A DNA stretch of 50,391 nt. It comes from Saprospirales bacterium (GTDB lineage Bacteria > Bacteroidota > Bacteroidia > Chitinophagales > Saprospiraceae). This document shows positions 1-7,904 of the stretch, in pieces. The stretch spans positions 1 through 50,391 of the forward strand of contig REEO01000076.1 of NCBI GenBank assembly GCA_007695035.1. The letters are read 5' to 3'. The first letter of the stretch is position 1. The number at the start of each line of letters is the position of its first letter. A program made the translations under genes and the position numbers. A model generated the notes under the pieces. The model searched no databases and was not told the DNA's origin. It saw only the letters and a list, made by a program, of their open reading frames with translations.

Positions 1-72
1 AACCTCGTTGCCGAAGATGACAACGAGGCCGAACACACTATGAGAACACCCTAAATTTTGAACATAATTCAT
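1..72 (-). other. possible 5' end of a leftward gene or small RNA, cut by window edge
   Basis: An ATG at 72 on the minus strand opens 24 codons (MNYVQNLGC...) that run off the left edge without a stop. It lies just downstream of a TACCTTTG -7-like box at 90-97. The same stretch contains a perfect 8-bp inverted repeat, 3-10 with 21-28 (CCTCGTTG / CAACGAGG, 10-nt loop). Read leftward it is followed by TT at the window edge, so it could equally be a terminator or attenuator of a short transcript. The peptide matches nothing I recognise. Gene, leader or small RNA cannot be separated from this fragment. Confidence 0.22.
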
Positions 73-89
73 ATATTATGTCTATGATA

Positions 90-97
90 CAAAGGTA
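90..97 (-). promoter_or_regulatory. leftward -7 box TACCTTTG
   Basis: On the minus strand this reads TACCTTTG, a full match to the Bacteroidota -7 consensus TAnnTTTG. A TTTG (119-122) lies 21 nt upstream instead of the usual 19. It would drive a leftward transcript off the window edge, divergent from dnaG. Confidence 0.35.
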
Positions 98-130
98 AAA
101 CCTACAACATCAATCCACCAAATATTTTTG

Positions 131-2092
131 ATGATTTCTTCAAAAAATGTCGAAAAAATATATGATGTTCTTGATATTGAGGACATTATAAGTGACTTTG
201 TCACCCTGAAAAAGCGTGGATCGAACCTGATAGGTCTTTGTCCTTTTCACGATGAGAAGACTCCTTCTTTTTCTGTTAGCCCCTCTAAAGGGATATTTAA
301 GTGCTTTGGATGTGGCAAGGGTGGCAATGCTATTCACTTTCTGATGGAACACGAGAACTTCACTTACCCCGAAGCGCTGAAATATGTAGCTGCCAGATAT
401 AACATCCACATTGAAGAAGAGACTCTTAGTGAGGAGCAGCAAGAGGTAGAAAAGGAGCGTCAAAGTCTTTATATTGTCAGTGAGTTTGCCAAGCGTTTTT
501 TTTCTGAGCAACTATTCGATACAGGGGAGGGACAATCTGTGGGCCTGGATTACTTTAAAAATCGCGGCTACACCAAAGAAATTATTGATAAATTTGATCT
601 GGGTTATGCTCCCAGATCCGGAAGCGGATTAAAACGGGCTGCACTTCGGGCGGGGCACGAAGCCGAGCGCCTGAAAAAACTGGGACTTCTGAACAGCAGG
701 GAATCTGATTTTTTTCGTAGGAGGGTTATGTTTACGATTCACAACCTCAGTGGTAAGGCTGTCGGTTTTGCCGGAAGGATACTGGGGGTAGATAAAAAAT
801 CCCCGAAGTACATTAACTCTCCCGAATCGGATATCTACAACAAAAGCCGCATTCTCTACGGTATTTACCAGGCGAGAAAAGCCATGCGAAGGGAGGAGAG
901 GTGTTTCCTGGTGGAGGGATATACGGATGTGATAAGTATGCATCAGGCGGGCATTGAAAACACAGTAGCGGTTTCAGGTACCAGTCTGACTCCCGGCCAA
1001 ATTGCTCTTATCAAGCGCTTTGCCAATCACGTTACCCTGATCTTTGATGGAGATACCGCCGGAATTAAAGCAGCCAGCCGCTCTGTGGATCTTTTGCTGG
1101 AACAGGAAGTAAACGCCTACATTGTTTTGCTGGAAGAAGGTGAAGATCCTGATTCAGCCGTAAAGTCCCTCGGTAAGGAGGATTTCCTGACCTATGTGGA
1201 TGAGAAAGCCATGGATTTCCTTGATTTTAAAATACAATCTACCCCGGGTGCCCAATCTGACGACCCTTTTCAGCGCACCAAAGCCGTTCGCGAAATAGTT
1301 AGCTCTCTCGGCCTGATCCGGGATCAAATGAACAGGAGTTACTACATTCGCAAAACAGCCGATATATTCAAGCTTGACGAATCCATTGTGGTCAGTGAGG
1401 TAAATAAGGTAATTAAGGATAAAGTCTGGAAAGAGAAAGGCCGCCAGCAGCGACAAGCCAGGAGGAAGAACCTGAATACTCAGGAAACAGATACATCCTC
1501 TTCGGCAATATCCGGGATTGAGGAAGCCACCTCACCCAAAGACAGTGTGGTCCAAAAGGACTATCACCAGGAACTCGCTTTGGTAGAGTTGTTGTTGCGC
1601 TACGGCAATGAATTGATGGAAGACCACTCCCCTGTTTACGAGTTTGTATTCTCAAACCTGGAGGATGTGTATGAAGAGTTGAGTGATCCCCTTGTTTTAA
1701 AGGTTCTTAACCACATGAGGGAATCGATTGCAGACATGGGTAAAATTGATATGCAGGGGCTGATTGCCCATCCGTCTAAAGAGGTAGGGCAACTGGTTGT
1801 CAATCTCCTAACAGATGAATACACTTACAGTGAAAATTGGGAGGAGCGGTGGAATATAGTCCTCCAAAATCAACCCCCGCCAGAGCAAAATTTTGCCAAA
1901 GAAGCCGAGGAAGTGGTGATTTCCCTCAAACTCAGAAAAGTTCGCTCAGTGATTCAGCGTCAAGCAGCGGAGATAAAAGCTGTTCAACAAGAGAAGCCCA
2001 ATGAAGTCAATGACATGTTGGAAATCTACCTGGAATTAAAAGAGCTTGAAAAGGTGCTGGCAAGCCAACTTCGCACCATTGTTTACGGTTGA
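131..2092 (+). CDS. dnaG: DNA primase DnaG
   Basis: Synthesises RNA primers for Okazaki fragments together with the replicative helicase. Numbered from the ATG at 131, the N-terminal CHC2-type zinc finger is C37-x2-H40...C58-x2-C61. The Toprim core follows at about residues 255-320, with VEGYTD (catalytic Glu) and FDGDTAG (metal-binding Asp pair). The last ~200 residues are the variable helicase-interaction part, low-complexity around residue 450. At about 653 aa it is of normal length. A TTG at 128 precedes the ATG in frame; ATG is the more likely start. The stop at 2090-2092 abuts the lspA stop on the other strand with no spacer. Confidence 0.97.
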   Translation: MISSKNVEKIYDVLDIEDIISDFVTLKKRGSNLIGLCPFHDEKTPSFSVSPSKGIFKCFGCGKGGNAIHFLMEHENFTYPEALKYVAARYNIHIEEETLSEEQQEVEKERQSLYIVSEFAKRFFSEQLFDTGEGQSVGLDYFKNRGYTKEIIDKFDLGYAPRSGSGLKRAALRAGHEAERLKKLGLLNSRESDFFRRRVMFTIHNLSGKAVGFAGRILGVDKKSPKYINSPESDIYNKSRILYGIYQARKAMRREERCFLVEGYTDVISMHQAGIENTVAVSGTSLTPGQIALIKRFANHVTLIFDGDTAGIKAASRSVDLLLEQEVNAYIVLLEEGEDPDSAVKSLGKEDFLTYVDEKAMDFLDFKIQSTPGAQSDDPFQRTKAVREIVSSLGLIRDQMNRSYYIRKTADIFKLDESIVVSEVNKVIKDKVWKEKGRQQRQARRKNLNTQETDTSSSAISGIEEATSPKDSVVQKDYHQELALVELLLRYGNELMEDHSPVYEFVFSNLEDVYEELSDPLVLKVLNHMRESIADMGKIDMQGLIAHPSKEVGQLVVNLLTDEYTYSENWEERWNIVLQNQPPPEQNFAKEAEEVVISLKLRKVRSVIQRQAAEIKAVQQEKPNEVNDMLEIYLELKELEKVLASQLRTIVYG

Positions 2093-2740
2093 TTATCCAC
2101 CTTTGTGACCACAAAAAAGGTACCTCCTGCCGACTATCAGTAGTCCGGCAATTCCAGTAAGTACATAAATATCCGCCAGATTGAAAACGGCTTCAAAGAA
2201 TTTTAATTCGCGACCTCCCAGCCACAAAAACCAATCCGGCCAGTGCGTATCAACCACAGGAAAATACAGCATGTCCACTACCCTCCCCTGAAACAATGGT
2301 GCGTATCCTCCCCCATCCGGCCACCACTCAGCAAGTCCACCGTGAAAGGGGCTGGCTGAAAACAGAAAACCGTAAAAAACACTATCGATGGTATTGCCTA
2401 TAGCGCCCGCCAGAAGTATGCAGAGAAAAACCAGGAGAGAAAACGGAGCGCGGATTTTTGAGAAATACTTTATAGTGAATATTACAAATGCAACTGCCAA
2501 TGCCCGGATAATAGCCAGGAAGGTCTGGCCCCATTCATCACCAATCAACCATCCAAAAGCCATGCCCTTGTTTTCCGCAAATCGAAGCCTTGCCCAATCC
2601 ATCCCTAAAATGGGCATTTCTTCCCCCAGTTGAAAATTCAGTTTTACCCAAATTTTCAGGATTTGATCAGACAGTACAAGTAACAGAATCAAAATGGTAA
2701 TTGCTTTCCACCGGAATTGAGAGGCAATCTTTTCACTCAT
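2093..2740 (-). CDS. lspA: lipoprotein signal peptidase LspA (signal peptidase II)
   Basis: Inner-membrane aspartyl protease that cleaves prolipoproteins before the lipid-modified Cys. Four hydrophobic segments are visible (about 12-30, 72-90, 100-118, 188-205). Family motifs are FAENKGMAFGW (55-64), GAIGNTIDS (112-120), RVVDML with putative catalytic D156, and FNLAD with D190. At 215 aa it is longer than the ~160-170 aa proteobacterial enzymes. The extra residues lie between GNTID and RVVDM and between VVDM and FNLAD, a pattern I associate with Bacteroidota LspA. The start is 12 nt after the stop of the upstream CxxCH gene, so the two are probably cotranscribed. Lipoproteins in this window (3945 and 46751 genes) are plausible substrates. 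Confidence 0.95.
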   Translation of the reverse strand: MSEKIASQFRWKAITILILLLVLSDQILKIWVKLNFQLGEEMPILGMDWARLRFAENKGMAFGWLIGDEWGQTFLAIIRALAVAFVIFTIKYFSKIRAPFSLLVFLCILLAGAIGNTIDSVFYGFLFSASPFHGGLAEWWPDGGGYAPLFQGRVVDMLYFPVVDTHWPDWFLWLGGRELKFFEAVFNLADIYVLTGIAGLLIVGRRYLFCGHKGG

Positions 2741-2752
2741 TAAACTGTGGGA

Positions 2753-3562
2753 TTATTGCTTAATAAACTTTCCGCTCACGGCATTTTTGCCGTCAGATAT
2801 GTTTATCAGGTAGGTGCCACTTTCCAGTTGACTGACAGACAGTGGTTGGCCGGCAGAAATTTTACCATTATGCACCCTGCGACCCATCATGTCAAACACC
2901 TTCACATCAAATTTATCTCCCTGTGTAAGACCCTTGACGTATAGCCGGTCAGTGGTTGGGTTGGGATAAAGTTCCAGGGATTCCCTTTGCAAATCAGCAA
3001 TGGAAGAAGGCATCTCAATGGTAGCTTCCAGCACATTTGTTACGATAAAGTCATTGGCTGAGGAACCATCCCCATCGGCAATATTTCCCGCTGCGTAGAT
3101 GATGACTTCCCGGTTTTCCGGGTCCTCCGGAACTAACCAATCCACGGTCCAAATCAATTCGTTATCACCGGGAAAATTGGAGGCCGGACTGTGTTCAAAG
3201 TATAGTTTTCCAGCAAAATTTCTGGTCCTCGAGCTGGCGGAGGAATTTTCCAACGATCCCAAATTGTTATTATCCCCATCAAGCACCACCAGTTGAAACC
3301 CTCCCCTTGCAGCCAGGCCATTGGGATTTCGGAGAATCACTTCCAGTTCATACCGCTCCCCGTCAATTGGATTGGTTGGAATGCCACTAATGATTATATC
3401 ACCATCCAGACCCAGTGGATTGTTGCCCAGGTGACAGTCGCTGCAAAGCCCCTCACCGGGAGCACCGGTATGAGCAGCCGGTGGGAAAGAAGCATTTCCG
3501 AGGAGAAATACGGATAAGAAGATAACACCTGTAATGAGCAATTGTGAAATGTTGAGTTTCAT
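2753..3562 (-). CDS. secreted single-CxxCH protein (choice-of-anchor V-like) with T9SS sorting domain
   Basis: Predicted exported protein of 269 aa. The signal peptide is residues 1-24. It is followed by HTGAPGEGLCSDCH, with C40, C43 and H44 forming one CxxCH heme-attachment-type motif. This opening resembles the choice-of-anchor V/Reeler-like proteins of Bacteroidota. A beta-rich middle domain (about 50-190) follows. The C-terminal ~75 residues are a type A T9SS sorting domain (LYPNPTTDRLYV... DMMGRRV... LESGTYLINI...GKFIKQ). I chose the ATG at 3562 because it starts directly at the signal peptide; an in-frame ATG at 3604 would add 14 atypical residues. lspA follows 12 nt downstream. The exact function is unknown; heme binding is inferred from the motif alone. 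Confidence 0.85.
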   Translation of the reverse strand: MKLNISQLLITGVIFLSVFLLGNASFPPAAHTGAPGEGLCSDCHLGNNPLGLDGDIIISGIPTNPIDGERYELEVILRNPNGLAARGGFQLVVLDGDNNNLGSLENSSASSRTRNFAGKLYFEHSPASNFPGDNELIWTVDWLVPEDPENREVIIYAAGNIADGDGSSANDFIVTNVLEATIEMPSSIADLQRESLELYPNPTTDRLYVKGLTQGDKFDVKVFDMMGRRVHNGKISAGQPLSVSQLESGTYLINISDGKNAVSGKFIKQ

Positions 3563-3944
3563 TGGACCTGAATTTAGATGTGCAAGATAGTAAGAAATTC
3601 TCAAAAATTATGAATTTGAAGGATTTTAAGTGTAGTAGGGCTATGAAGTGTGACTAAATCTTCCATCCCCGGATATCAAATGAGATGCACATTCAAATTG
3701 GTTTTTTCGAAAGTAATTATGACCTGTAATTTTTATCTGAGTTTTACCAGGCTGGATCATCAATGCCATGGTATTGGCAGAATAAGTTATAAGGCATCGC
3801 ATTTAAAAACATCAGTAACGAGAATAAAATATAGAAAATCCCAATTTTTCCTTAACTTTGATTGTGGTTGCTTCCTGATATTGATCAAAGTGATTAAGTC
3901 AGTTTCATAATTAAAATATTGGATTGATATCAAATCTAAATAAC
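3563..3944. other. divergent intergenic region, no gene
   Basis: This 382-nt AT-rich spacer separates the leftward CxxCH/T9SS gene from the rightward heme-lipoprotein operon. It contains a rightward TAACTTTG box (3853-3860) and a palindrome TTGATCAA (3881-3888). An open frame at 3650-3910 lacks a convincing start and has no protein-like composition, so I do not call it. No RNA gene is visible. Confidence 0.6.
3853..3860 (+). promoter_or_regulatory. -7 box TAACTTTG of the heme-lipoprotein/YceI operon
   Basis: Perfect TAnnTTTG. No TTTG sits 19 nt upstream (TATA is there instead). It would give a leader of about 75 nt before the ATG at 3945. Confidence 0.45.
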
Positions 3945-4307
3945 ATGCGAATAGGTCCTTTCCTGCTTGGTGCCATCTGCATCCTTGTAATAGGTTGTGA
4001 ATCCGAGAATATTGAGGAATATTTCGCAGATGTGGAATGCCCCACAGACAATGTCAGTTTTCATGCTGATGTCAGACCCATTTTAGATTCTCATTGCAAT
4101 GATTGCCACAATTCAACCGCACAATTGGGAGGAATTATCTTAGATGCTTATGAGGATGTTTTGCTTTATGTCCATAACGACCGTCTGTTGGGTTCCATAA
4201 AACACCTCCCCGGTTTCAGCCCCATGCCGCAGATCGGTTCGATGCTGGACGATTGCTCTATTGATCAAATTGAGGCCTGGATACAAAGCGGTGCTCCGGA
4301 TAACTAA
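3945..4307 (+). CDS. lipoprotein with single c-type heme motif
   Basis: Small (120 aa) predicted periplasm-facing lipoprotein. The signal peptide ends in a lipobox LVIGC with lipid-modified C18. The mature part has DVRPILDSHCNDCH, with C51-x2-C54-H55 as the heme c attachment motif. GGIILDAYE, FSPMPQIGS (M94 or M100 as possible axial ligand) and IEAWIQSGAPDN follow. This is the layout of the short cytochrome-c domains found in Planctomycetes and Bacteroidota proteins. The ATG at 3945 is preferred over the upstream TTG (3924) because it starts at the signal peptide. First gene of a tight rightward run (12, 15, ~34 and 20 nt spacers) with OB-fold, YceI and beta-barrel genes. Probably an electron carrier; partner unknown. 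Confidence 0.85.
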   Translation: MRIGPFLLGAICILVIGCESENIEEYFADVECPTDNVSFHADVRPILDSHCNDCHNSTAQLGGIILDAYEDVLLYVHNDRLLGSIKHLPGFSPMPQIGSMLDDCSIDQIEAWIQSGAPDN

Positions 4308-4319
4308 AACTGTATAATT

Positions 4320-4751
4320 ATGAAAATTCGAAATCTTATCGCTGTTTTTTTCCTCATCGTACTGGCTCTGGGTGCATATGTGTACTTTTTTATCTATCAC
4401 AAAGCACATGAGGATATTTACACTGCAGAACCCGATATTACCATAACTGCAGAGGATTTGTACAGTGCCTTTCAGGAAGATGAACTCTCGACCAATGATA
4501 CCTACCTTGGAAAAATAATCCGAATCTCTGGTACTGTGATGGATGTTGAGTTGGAAAATGGTGGTGAAATAAGTGCCATTAGATTGGATGTGGGAGAAAT
4601 ATTAGACGGAGTGGTCTGCGAAATGGACAGGGTCTATTTGCGCGAGACTGGCGAAATTCAGCCAGGAGATGAAATTACCCTGCAGGGGGTATGTACAGGA
4701 TACCTGGAAGATGTAATACTAAATAGATGTGGAATAATAGAACTCGAATAA
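4320..4751 (+). CDS. membrane-anchored OB-fold protein (tRNA_anti-like)
   Basis: 143 aa. Residues 5-27 form one N-terminal transmembrane helix or uncleaved signal. Residues about 43-143 are a small beta-rich domain with the pattern ITAEDLYSAFQEDE...NDTYLGKIIRISGTV, then PGDEITLQGVCTGYLEDVILNRC. This matches OB-fold proteins of the tRNA_anti-like family that are common in Bacteroidota. In this family the OB fold is not known to bind tRNA and the role is unknown. It sits 12 nt after the heme-lipoprotein and 15 nt before yceI, so it most likely works in the same envelope complex or pathway. Confidence 0.8.
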   Translation: MKIRNLIAVFFLIVLALGAYVYFFIYHKAHEDIYTAEPDITITAEDLYSAFQEDELSTNDTYLGKIIRISGTVMDVELENGGEISAIRLDVGEILDGVVCEMDRVYLRETGEIQPGDEITLQGVCTGYLEDVILNRCGIIELE

Positions 4752-4766
4752 CTAAAGCCGACAACC

Positions 4767-5324
4767 GTGAAGCTATTCTACCTGACTTTTACCTTTTTAA
4801 TGATCGGCTCTTTCGCCCTTCAGTCGCAGAATATTTACTACTCAAGAGAGGCACGAATTTCCTTCTATTCCAAAGCTCCGTTGGAGGACATTGAGGCCCA
4901 CAACAATCGAGGCTCATCCGTCATTGATTTTGACAATTGCAGGATTGAATCCTCAGTGCTCATTCGTGGGTTTATGTTTGAAAAAAGCCTGATGCAGGAG
5001 CATTTTAACGAAAACTATATGGAGTCCCATAAATATCCCAGGGCCACCTTCAAAGGTACATTTGTCAATTGCGAAGAAATTACTATTGATTCGGATGGAA
5101 CTTATCCCTTTACTGTGGAAGGCGAACTTGAAATGAGGGAAATTACGGGGGATGTAATCGCCGAAGGAGAAATTGTGGTTGAAAACGGACAGATTAGCGG
5201 AAAAGCTGAATTCACTGTGAAAGTAACTGATTATAACATTCGTATTCCCGCACTTGTCAGTGACAATATAGCAAGGGCGATCGATGTGAGAATCGAAGCT
5301 AATTATCAAAAACTCGACCGCTAA
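4767..5324 (+). CDS. YceI-family periplasmic protein
   Basis: 185 aa with an N-terminal signal peptide (about 1-20, FALQSQ). YceI is a lipocalin-like beta-barrel family that binds polyisoprenoid or similar hydrophobic ligands. Family features are ARISFYSKAPLEDIEAHN, FMFEKSLMQEHFNENYMES, YPRATFKGTF (typical of the family) and the closing beta strands ending VRIEANYQK. The start is GTG at 4767; no better ATG is present. A YceI next to a heme protein fits the common link of this family with cytochromes and quinone-like ligands, but that is inference here. Confidence 0.9.
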   Translation: MKLFYLTFTFLMIGSFALQSQNIYYSREARISFYSKAPLEDIEAHNNRGSSVIDFDNCRIESSVLIRGFMFEKSLMQEHFNENYMESHKYPRATFKGTFVNCEEITIDSDGTYPFTVEGELEMREITGDVIAEGEIVVENGQISGKAEFTVKVTDYNIRIPALVSDNIARAIDVRIEANYQKLDR

Positions 5325-5358
5325 CCTGTGAATAACCCACCGAAAACCAATACTTTTG

Positions 5359-6276
5359 ATGAAAAATAGATTGTTGACAAAGTTATTTCCGGCTTACTTT
5401 TTTTTACTTGGTTTTGCGTTACTGCCCTTTTGGATTCAGGGACAGGAGAGTTTATTGGATTTAATTGGTGAAGAGGAGGAAGAGGTGGAATACACCACTA
5501 CCTCATTTAAAACCAACCGCGTAATTAACCTCCACTCACTGGAAAACACCCACCCGGGCATTTTGGACATAAAAATCGGCCATCGCTTTGGTCTTATAAC
5601 AGGGGGAATCGACAATTTTTTCGGTCTCGACAATGCAGTTACCCGAATTGGAGCTGATTACGGATTGATGAATAATGTACAAATAGGCCTTGGCCGCAGT
5701 ACCTTTCAAAAAACGGTAGATGGTTATGTGAAATACCGCTTCCTCCGTCAAAGCACCGGTGCTGTTGAAATGCCTTTGACACTGTCCGCTGTCGCTTTTG
5801 GTGCCGTCAGGACGGACCCCTGGACTGTCAATGATGTAAAAGTGCCCAATAAGTTCCGGTGGTTTTACACCTTGCAACTGATAGCAGGTCGAAAAGTTTC
5901 CGATTTTTTTACAGTTCAGTTGAGCCCCGGTCTGGTACATCGCAATATGGTCGAAACTCCCGATTTGTCCAATTCGGTTTTCAATGTGGGAATCGGAATG
6001 CGTTTTCGCCTTAGTCGGAGGGTCACCCTGAATACTGAGTGGATTTTTGTACTGCCCGATCAAATCGACGACCAGTATCGCAACTCACTTTCAATTGGAC
6101 TGGATATTGATACCGGAGGCCATGTGTTTCAATTGCACTTCACCAATTCTCTGCCAATGAGCGAAAATGGTTTTATTACGCAGTCCACCGGTGACTGGTC
6201 AACCGGAGACATCCACTTTGGCTTTAACATTGCCCGTGTTTTTACCATTGTGAAGCCGGAGCATTTTAGAGACTAG
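5359..6276 (+). CDS. DUF5777-like outer-membrane beta-barrel protein
   Basis: 305 aa. The signal peptide (about 1-29) is followed by an acidic stretch (GEEEEEVEY). Many alternating amphipathic strands then end in an aromatic-rich C-terminus. The segment NTHPGILDIKIGHRFG...GGIDNFFGLDNA near the N-terminus of the barrel is characteristic of the DUF5777 family. The function of the family is unknown. The ATG at 5359 directly follows an in-frame TTG (5356). Its position after yceI suggests it is the outer-membrane element of the same system. Confidence 0.8.
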   Translation: MKNRLLTKLFPAYFFLLGFALLPFWIQGQESLLDLIGEEEEEVEYTTTSFKTNRVINLHSLENTHPGILDIKIGHRFGLITGGIDNFFGLDNAVTRIGADYGLMNNVQIGLGRSTFQKTVDGYVKYRFLRQSTGAVEMPLTLSAVAFGAVRTDPWTVNDVKVPNKFRWFYTLQLIAGRKVSDFFTVQLSPGLVHRNMVETPDLSNSVFNVGIGMRFRLSRRVTLNTEWIFVLPDQIDDQYRNSLSIGLDIDTGGHVFQLHFTNSLPMSENGFITQSTGDWSTGDIHFGFNIARVFTIVKPEHFRD

Positions 6277-6296
6277 GGTATGGCACCGGCACAAAA

Positions 6297-7874
6297 ATGG
6301 ATTCAATGACTCATTCCAATATTCAAAACATCGGGCTCACCGGTTTTGCTGCATTGTTGCTGTGGATACACTATCAATTTTTTCACAGTGGCTATTTTGG
6401 ATACGATGAATTGCAATATACCGAATTGGCTGCACAAGTGCTGAGTGGGGATTTTAGTCACGAGCTCAATCTATTTGCCTATCGCTGGTCCATAATCCTA
6501 CCTCTCGCTCTGTTCTACTCCCTTTTTGGCATAGGTGACTTTGCCAATATGCTCCCCTCCATGATAGCTCTTTTGCTCATTGTGTTTTTGGTACTCGATC
6601 TGATGAAGCAGTATGGGGTTGGATTTCGGATTCTGGCAGTATTGTTTTTGGTATGCAGTGCCATTCATCTGATGTACCTGGTCAAGCCAATGCCAGATTT
6701 ATTGGTGGAACTCGGTTTCCTCATTTGTTTTCTGGGCTGGTACGGACACAATTACAGGGGAAAGTCCGCAATCAATTCTTCTCTTTCGTTGGTCGGAGGA
6801 GGAATATTTATTTTTCTGGCGAAAGAGAGTTTTCTAATCCTCTACCCTTTTTTTCTCGCATTGTTAATCTATGATTTGCGAGCAGGTAAGAAGAAGAAAT
6901 TCTGGGCACTGACTATCGGCGGGTTACTGGCTTTTCTATGTCTGTATTTTTTGTACTTCTGGTTCAGCACGGGTAATCCCATCATACGTGTGGATGCACT
7001 TTTTCACGATCGGTATATCAGTGAGTGCACCTACGAATACCAGCCGATTGAGGTATTACTCAGGCGAGTTCTTTACGAAATGTGGTTGAGCTTCATAAGA
7101 TTTGGAGCTTTGATTTCCCTGGGGTTTTTGATATTGCTGCACAAAAGCTACCGGCTTCCTGCAGCTGAAAAATTCATTCTGGTCTCTTATGCAGGGGTTT
7201 TGCTATTGTCCAACTTTATGACTATCTCCTACAGTAGCTATGTACCACTTTGTGACGATGTCCGGCATTTCCTTTTTGTATATCCCATCGCCGCTGCAGT
7301 TTTGATCATTGGTTTTTCCCGATTGGAACATTGCCATTTCTGGCCCAGATTGTTTATTGCTTTCACGATGGTATTTCAGTGGTATTTAACGACAAGCTTT
7401 TTCCTTGAGAATTACACCTACATTTACCTGCCCATTGCGGCTGGAGTATTGTTTTGGGGGAAGTTCAATTCCAAATTGCCCTGGGGGCTGTTGGTTGCAG
7501 CGGGACTTTTTTATCCCTACCTCTCATCAGCCCGATATCATCAGGTTCTGAATTTTTCGGCGCAAAAAGAATTGCTGGAATATGTCCTTGAGCAAGAGAC
7601 TCCAATTATTGTGGTAACAGACCCGTCGAACGCGCGAATTGGTCGGTTTTACGCAGGATACAATGAGAATGATTTGGTGTTTCTGAGTTTTGCGGCATAT
7701 GCCGGGTTGGAGGAACCAGTTAAAAAACCTGTGTATTTTATATCCAATGGAATGACAGCCTATCACAGTAATATTAACTGGGATACTGTGCCTTCGGAAA
7801 TCATCAAGGCCCCCTCAGAAAGAGTCCCGTTAAAGGAAAACACAATAGGAGCCGTCTATTTGATATCGGACTAG
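6297..7874 (+). CDS. polytopic membrane protein, GT39/ArnT-like glycosyltransferase
   Basis: 525 aa with about 11-13 hydrophobic helices and a soluble C-terminal ~120 residues. After the first helix comes GYFGYDELQYTELAAQVLSG; the D37-E38 pair in the first extracytoplasmic loop is the catalytic-type signature of GT39/ArnT/PMT lipid-linked sugar transferases. LFAYRWSIILPLALFYSLFG follows as is usual in the family. Donor and acceptor cannot be read from sequence. It starts 20 nt after the DUF5777 gene, so it is likely in the same transcript, though perhaps functionally unrelated. A weak hairpin (7873-7879 with 7907-7913) overlaps the stop region. Confidence 0.75.
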   Translation: MDSMTHSNIQNIGLTGFAALLLWIHYQFFHSGYFGYDELQYTELAAQVLSGDFSHELNLFAYRWSIILPLALFYSLFGIGDFANMLPSMIALLLIVFLVLDLMKQYGVGFRILAVLFLVCSAIHLMYLVKPMPDLLVELGFLICFLGWYGHNYRGKSAINSSLSLVGGGIFIFLAKESFLILYPFFLALLIYDLRAGKKKKFWALTIGGLLAFLCLYFLYFWFSTGNPIIRVDALFHDRYISECTYEYQPIEVLLRRVLYEMWLSFIRFGALISLGFLILLHKSYRLPAAEKFILVSYAGVLLLSNFMTISYSSYVPLCDDVRHFLFVYPIAAAVLIIGFSRLEHCHFWPRLFIAFTMVFQWYLTTSFFLENYTYIYLPIAAGVLFWGKFNSKLPWGLLVAAGLFYPYLSSARYHQVLNFSAQKELLEYVLEQETPIIVVTDPSNARIGRFYAGYNENDLVFLSFAAYAGLEEPVKKPVYFISNGMTAYHSNINWDTVPSEIIKAPSERVPLKENTIGAVYLISD

Positions 7875-7904
7875 GGTTTCACCTAATTTTGTTGTCAGGA
7901 GAGT

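Noticed and set aside
123-130. TATTTTTG, a perfect -7 box just before dnaG
   Set aside because: Transcription would start past the dnaG start codon, and no later in-frame start fits the conserved N-terminus.
3881-3888. TTGATCAA palindrome as an FNR/CRP-type operator
   Set aside because: It does not match TTGAT-N4-ATCAA spacing, and a lone 8-bp palindrome in AT-rich DNA is weak evidence.
3650-3910. Open frame of 86 codons in the divergent spacer
   Set aside because: No plausible ATG start or ribosome site, no protein-like composition, and the operon's -7 box (3853-3860) lies inside it.
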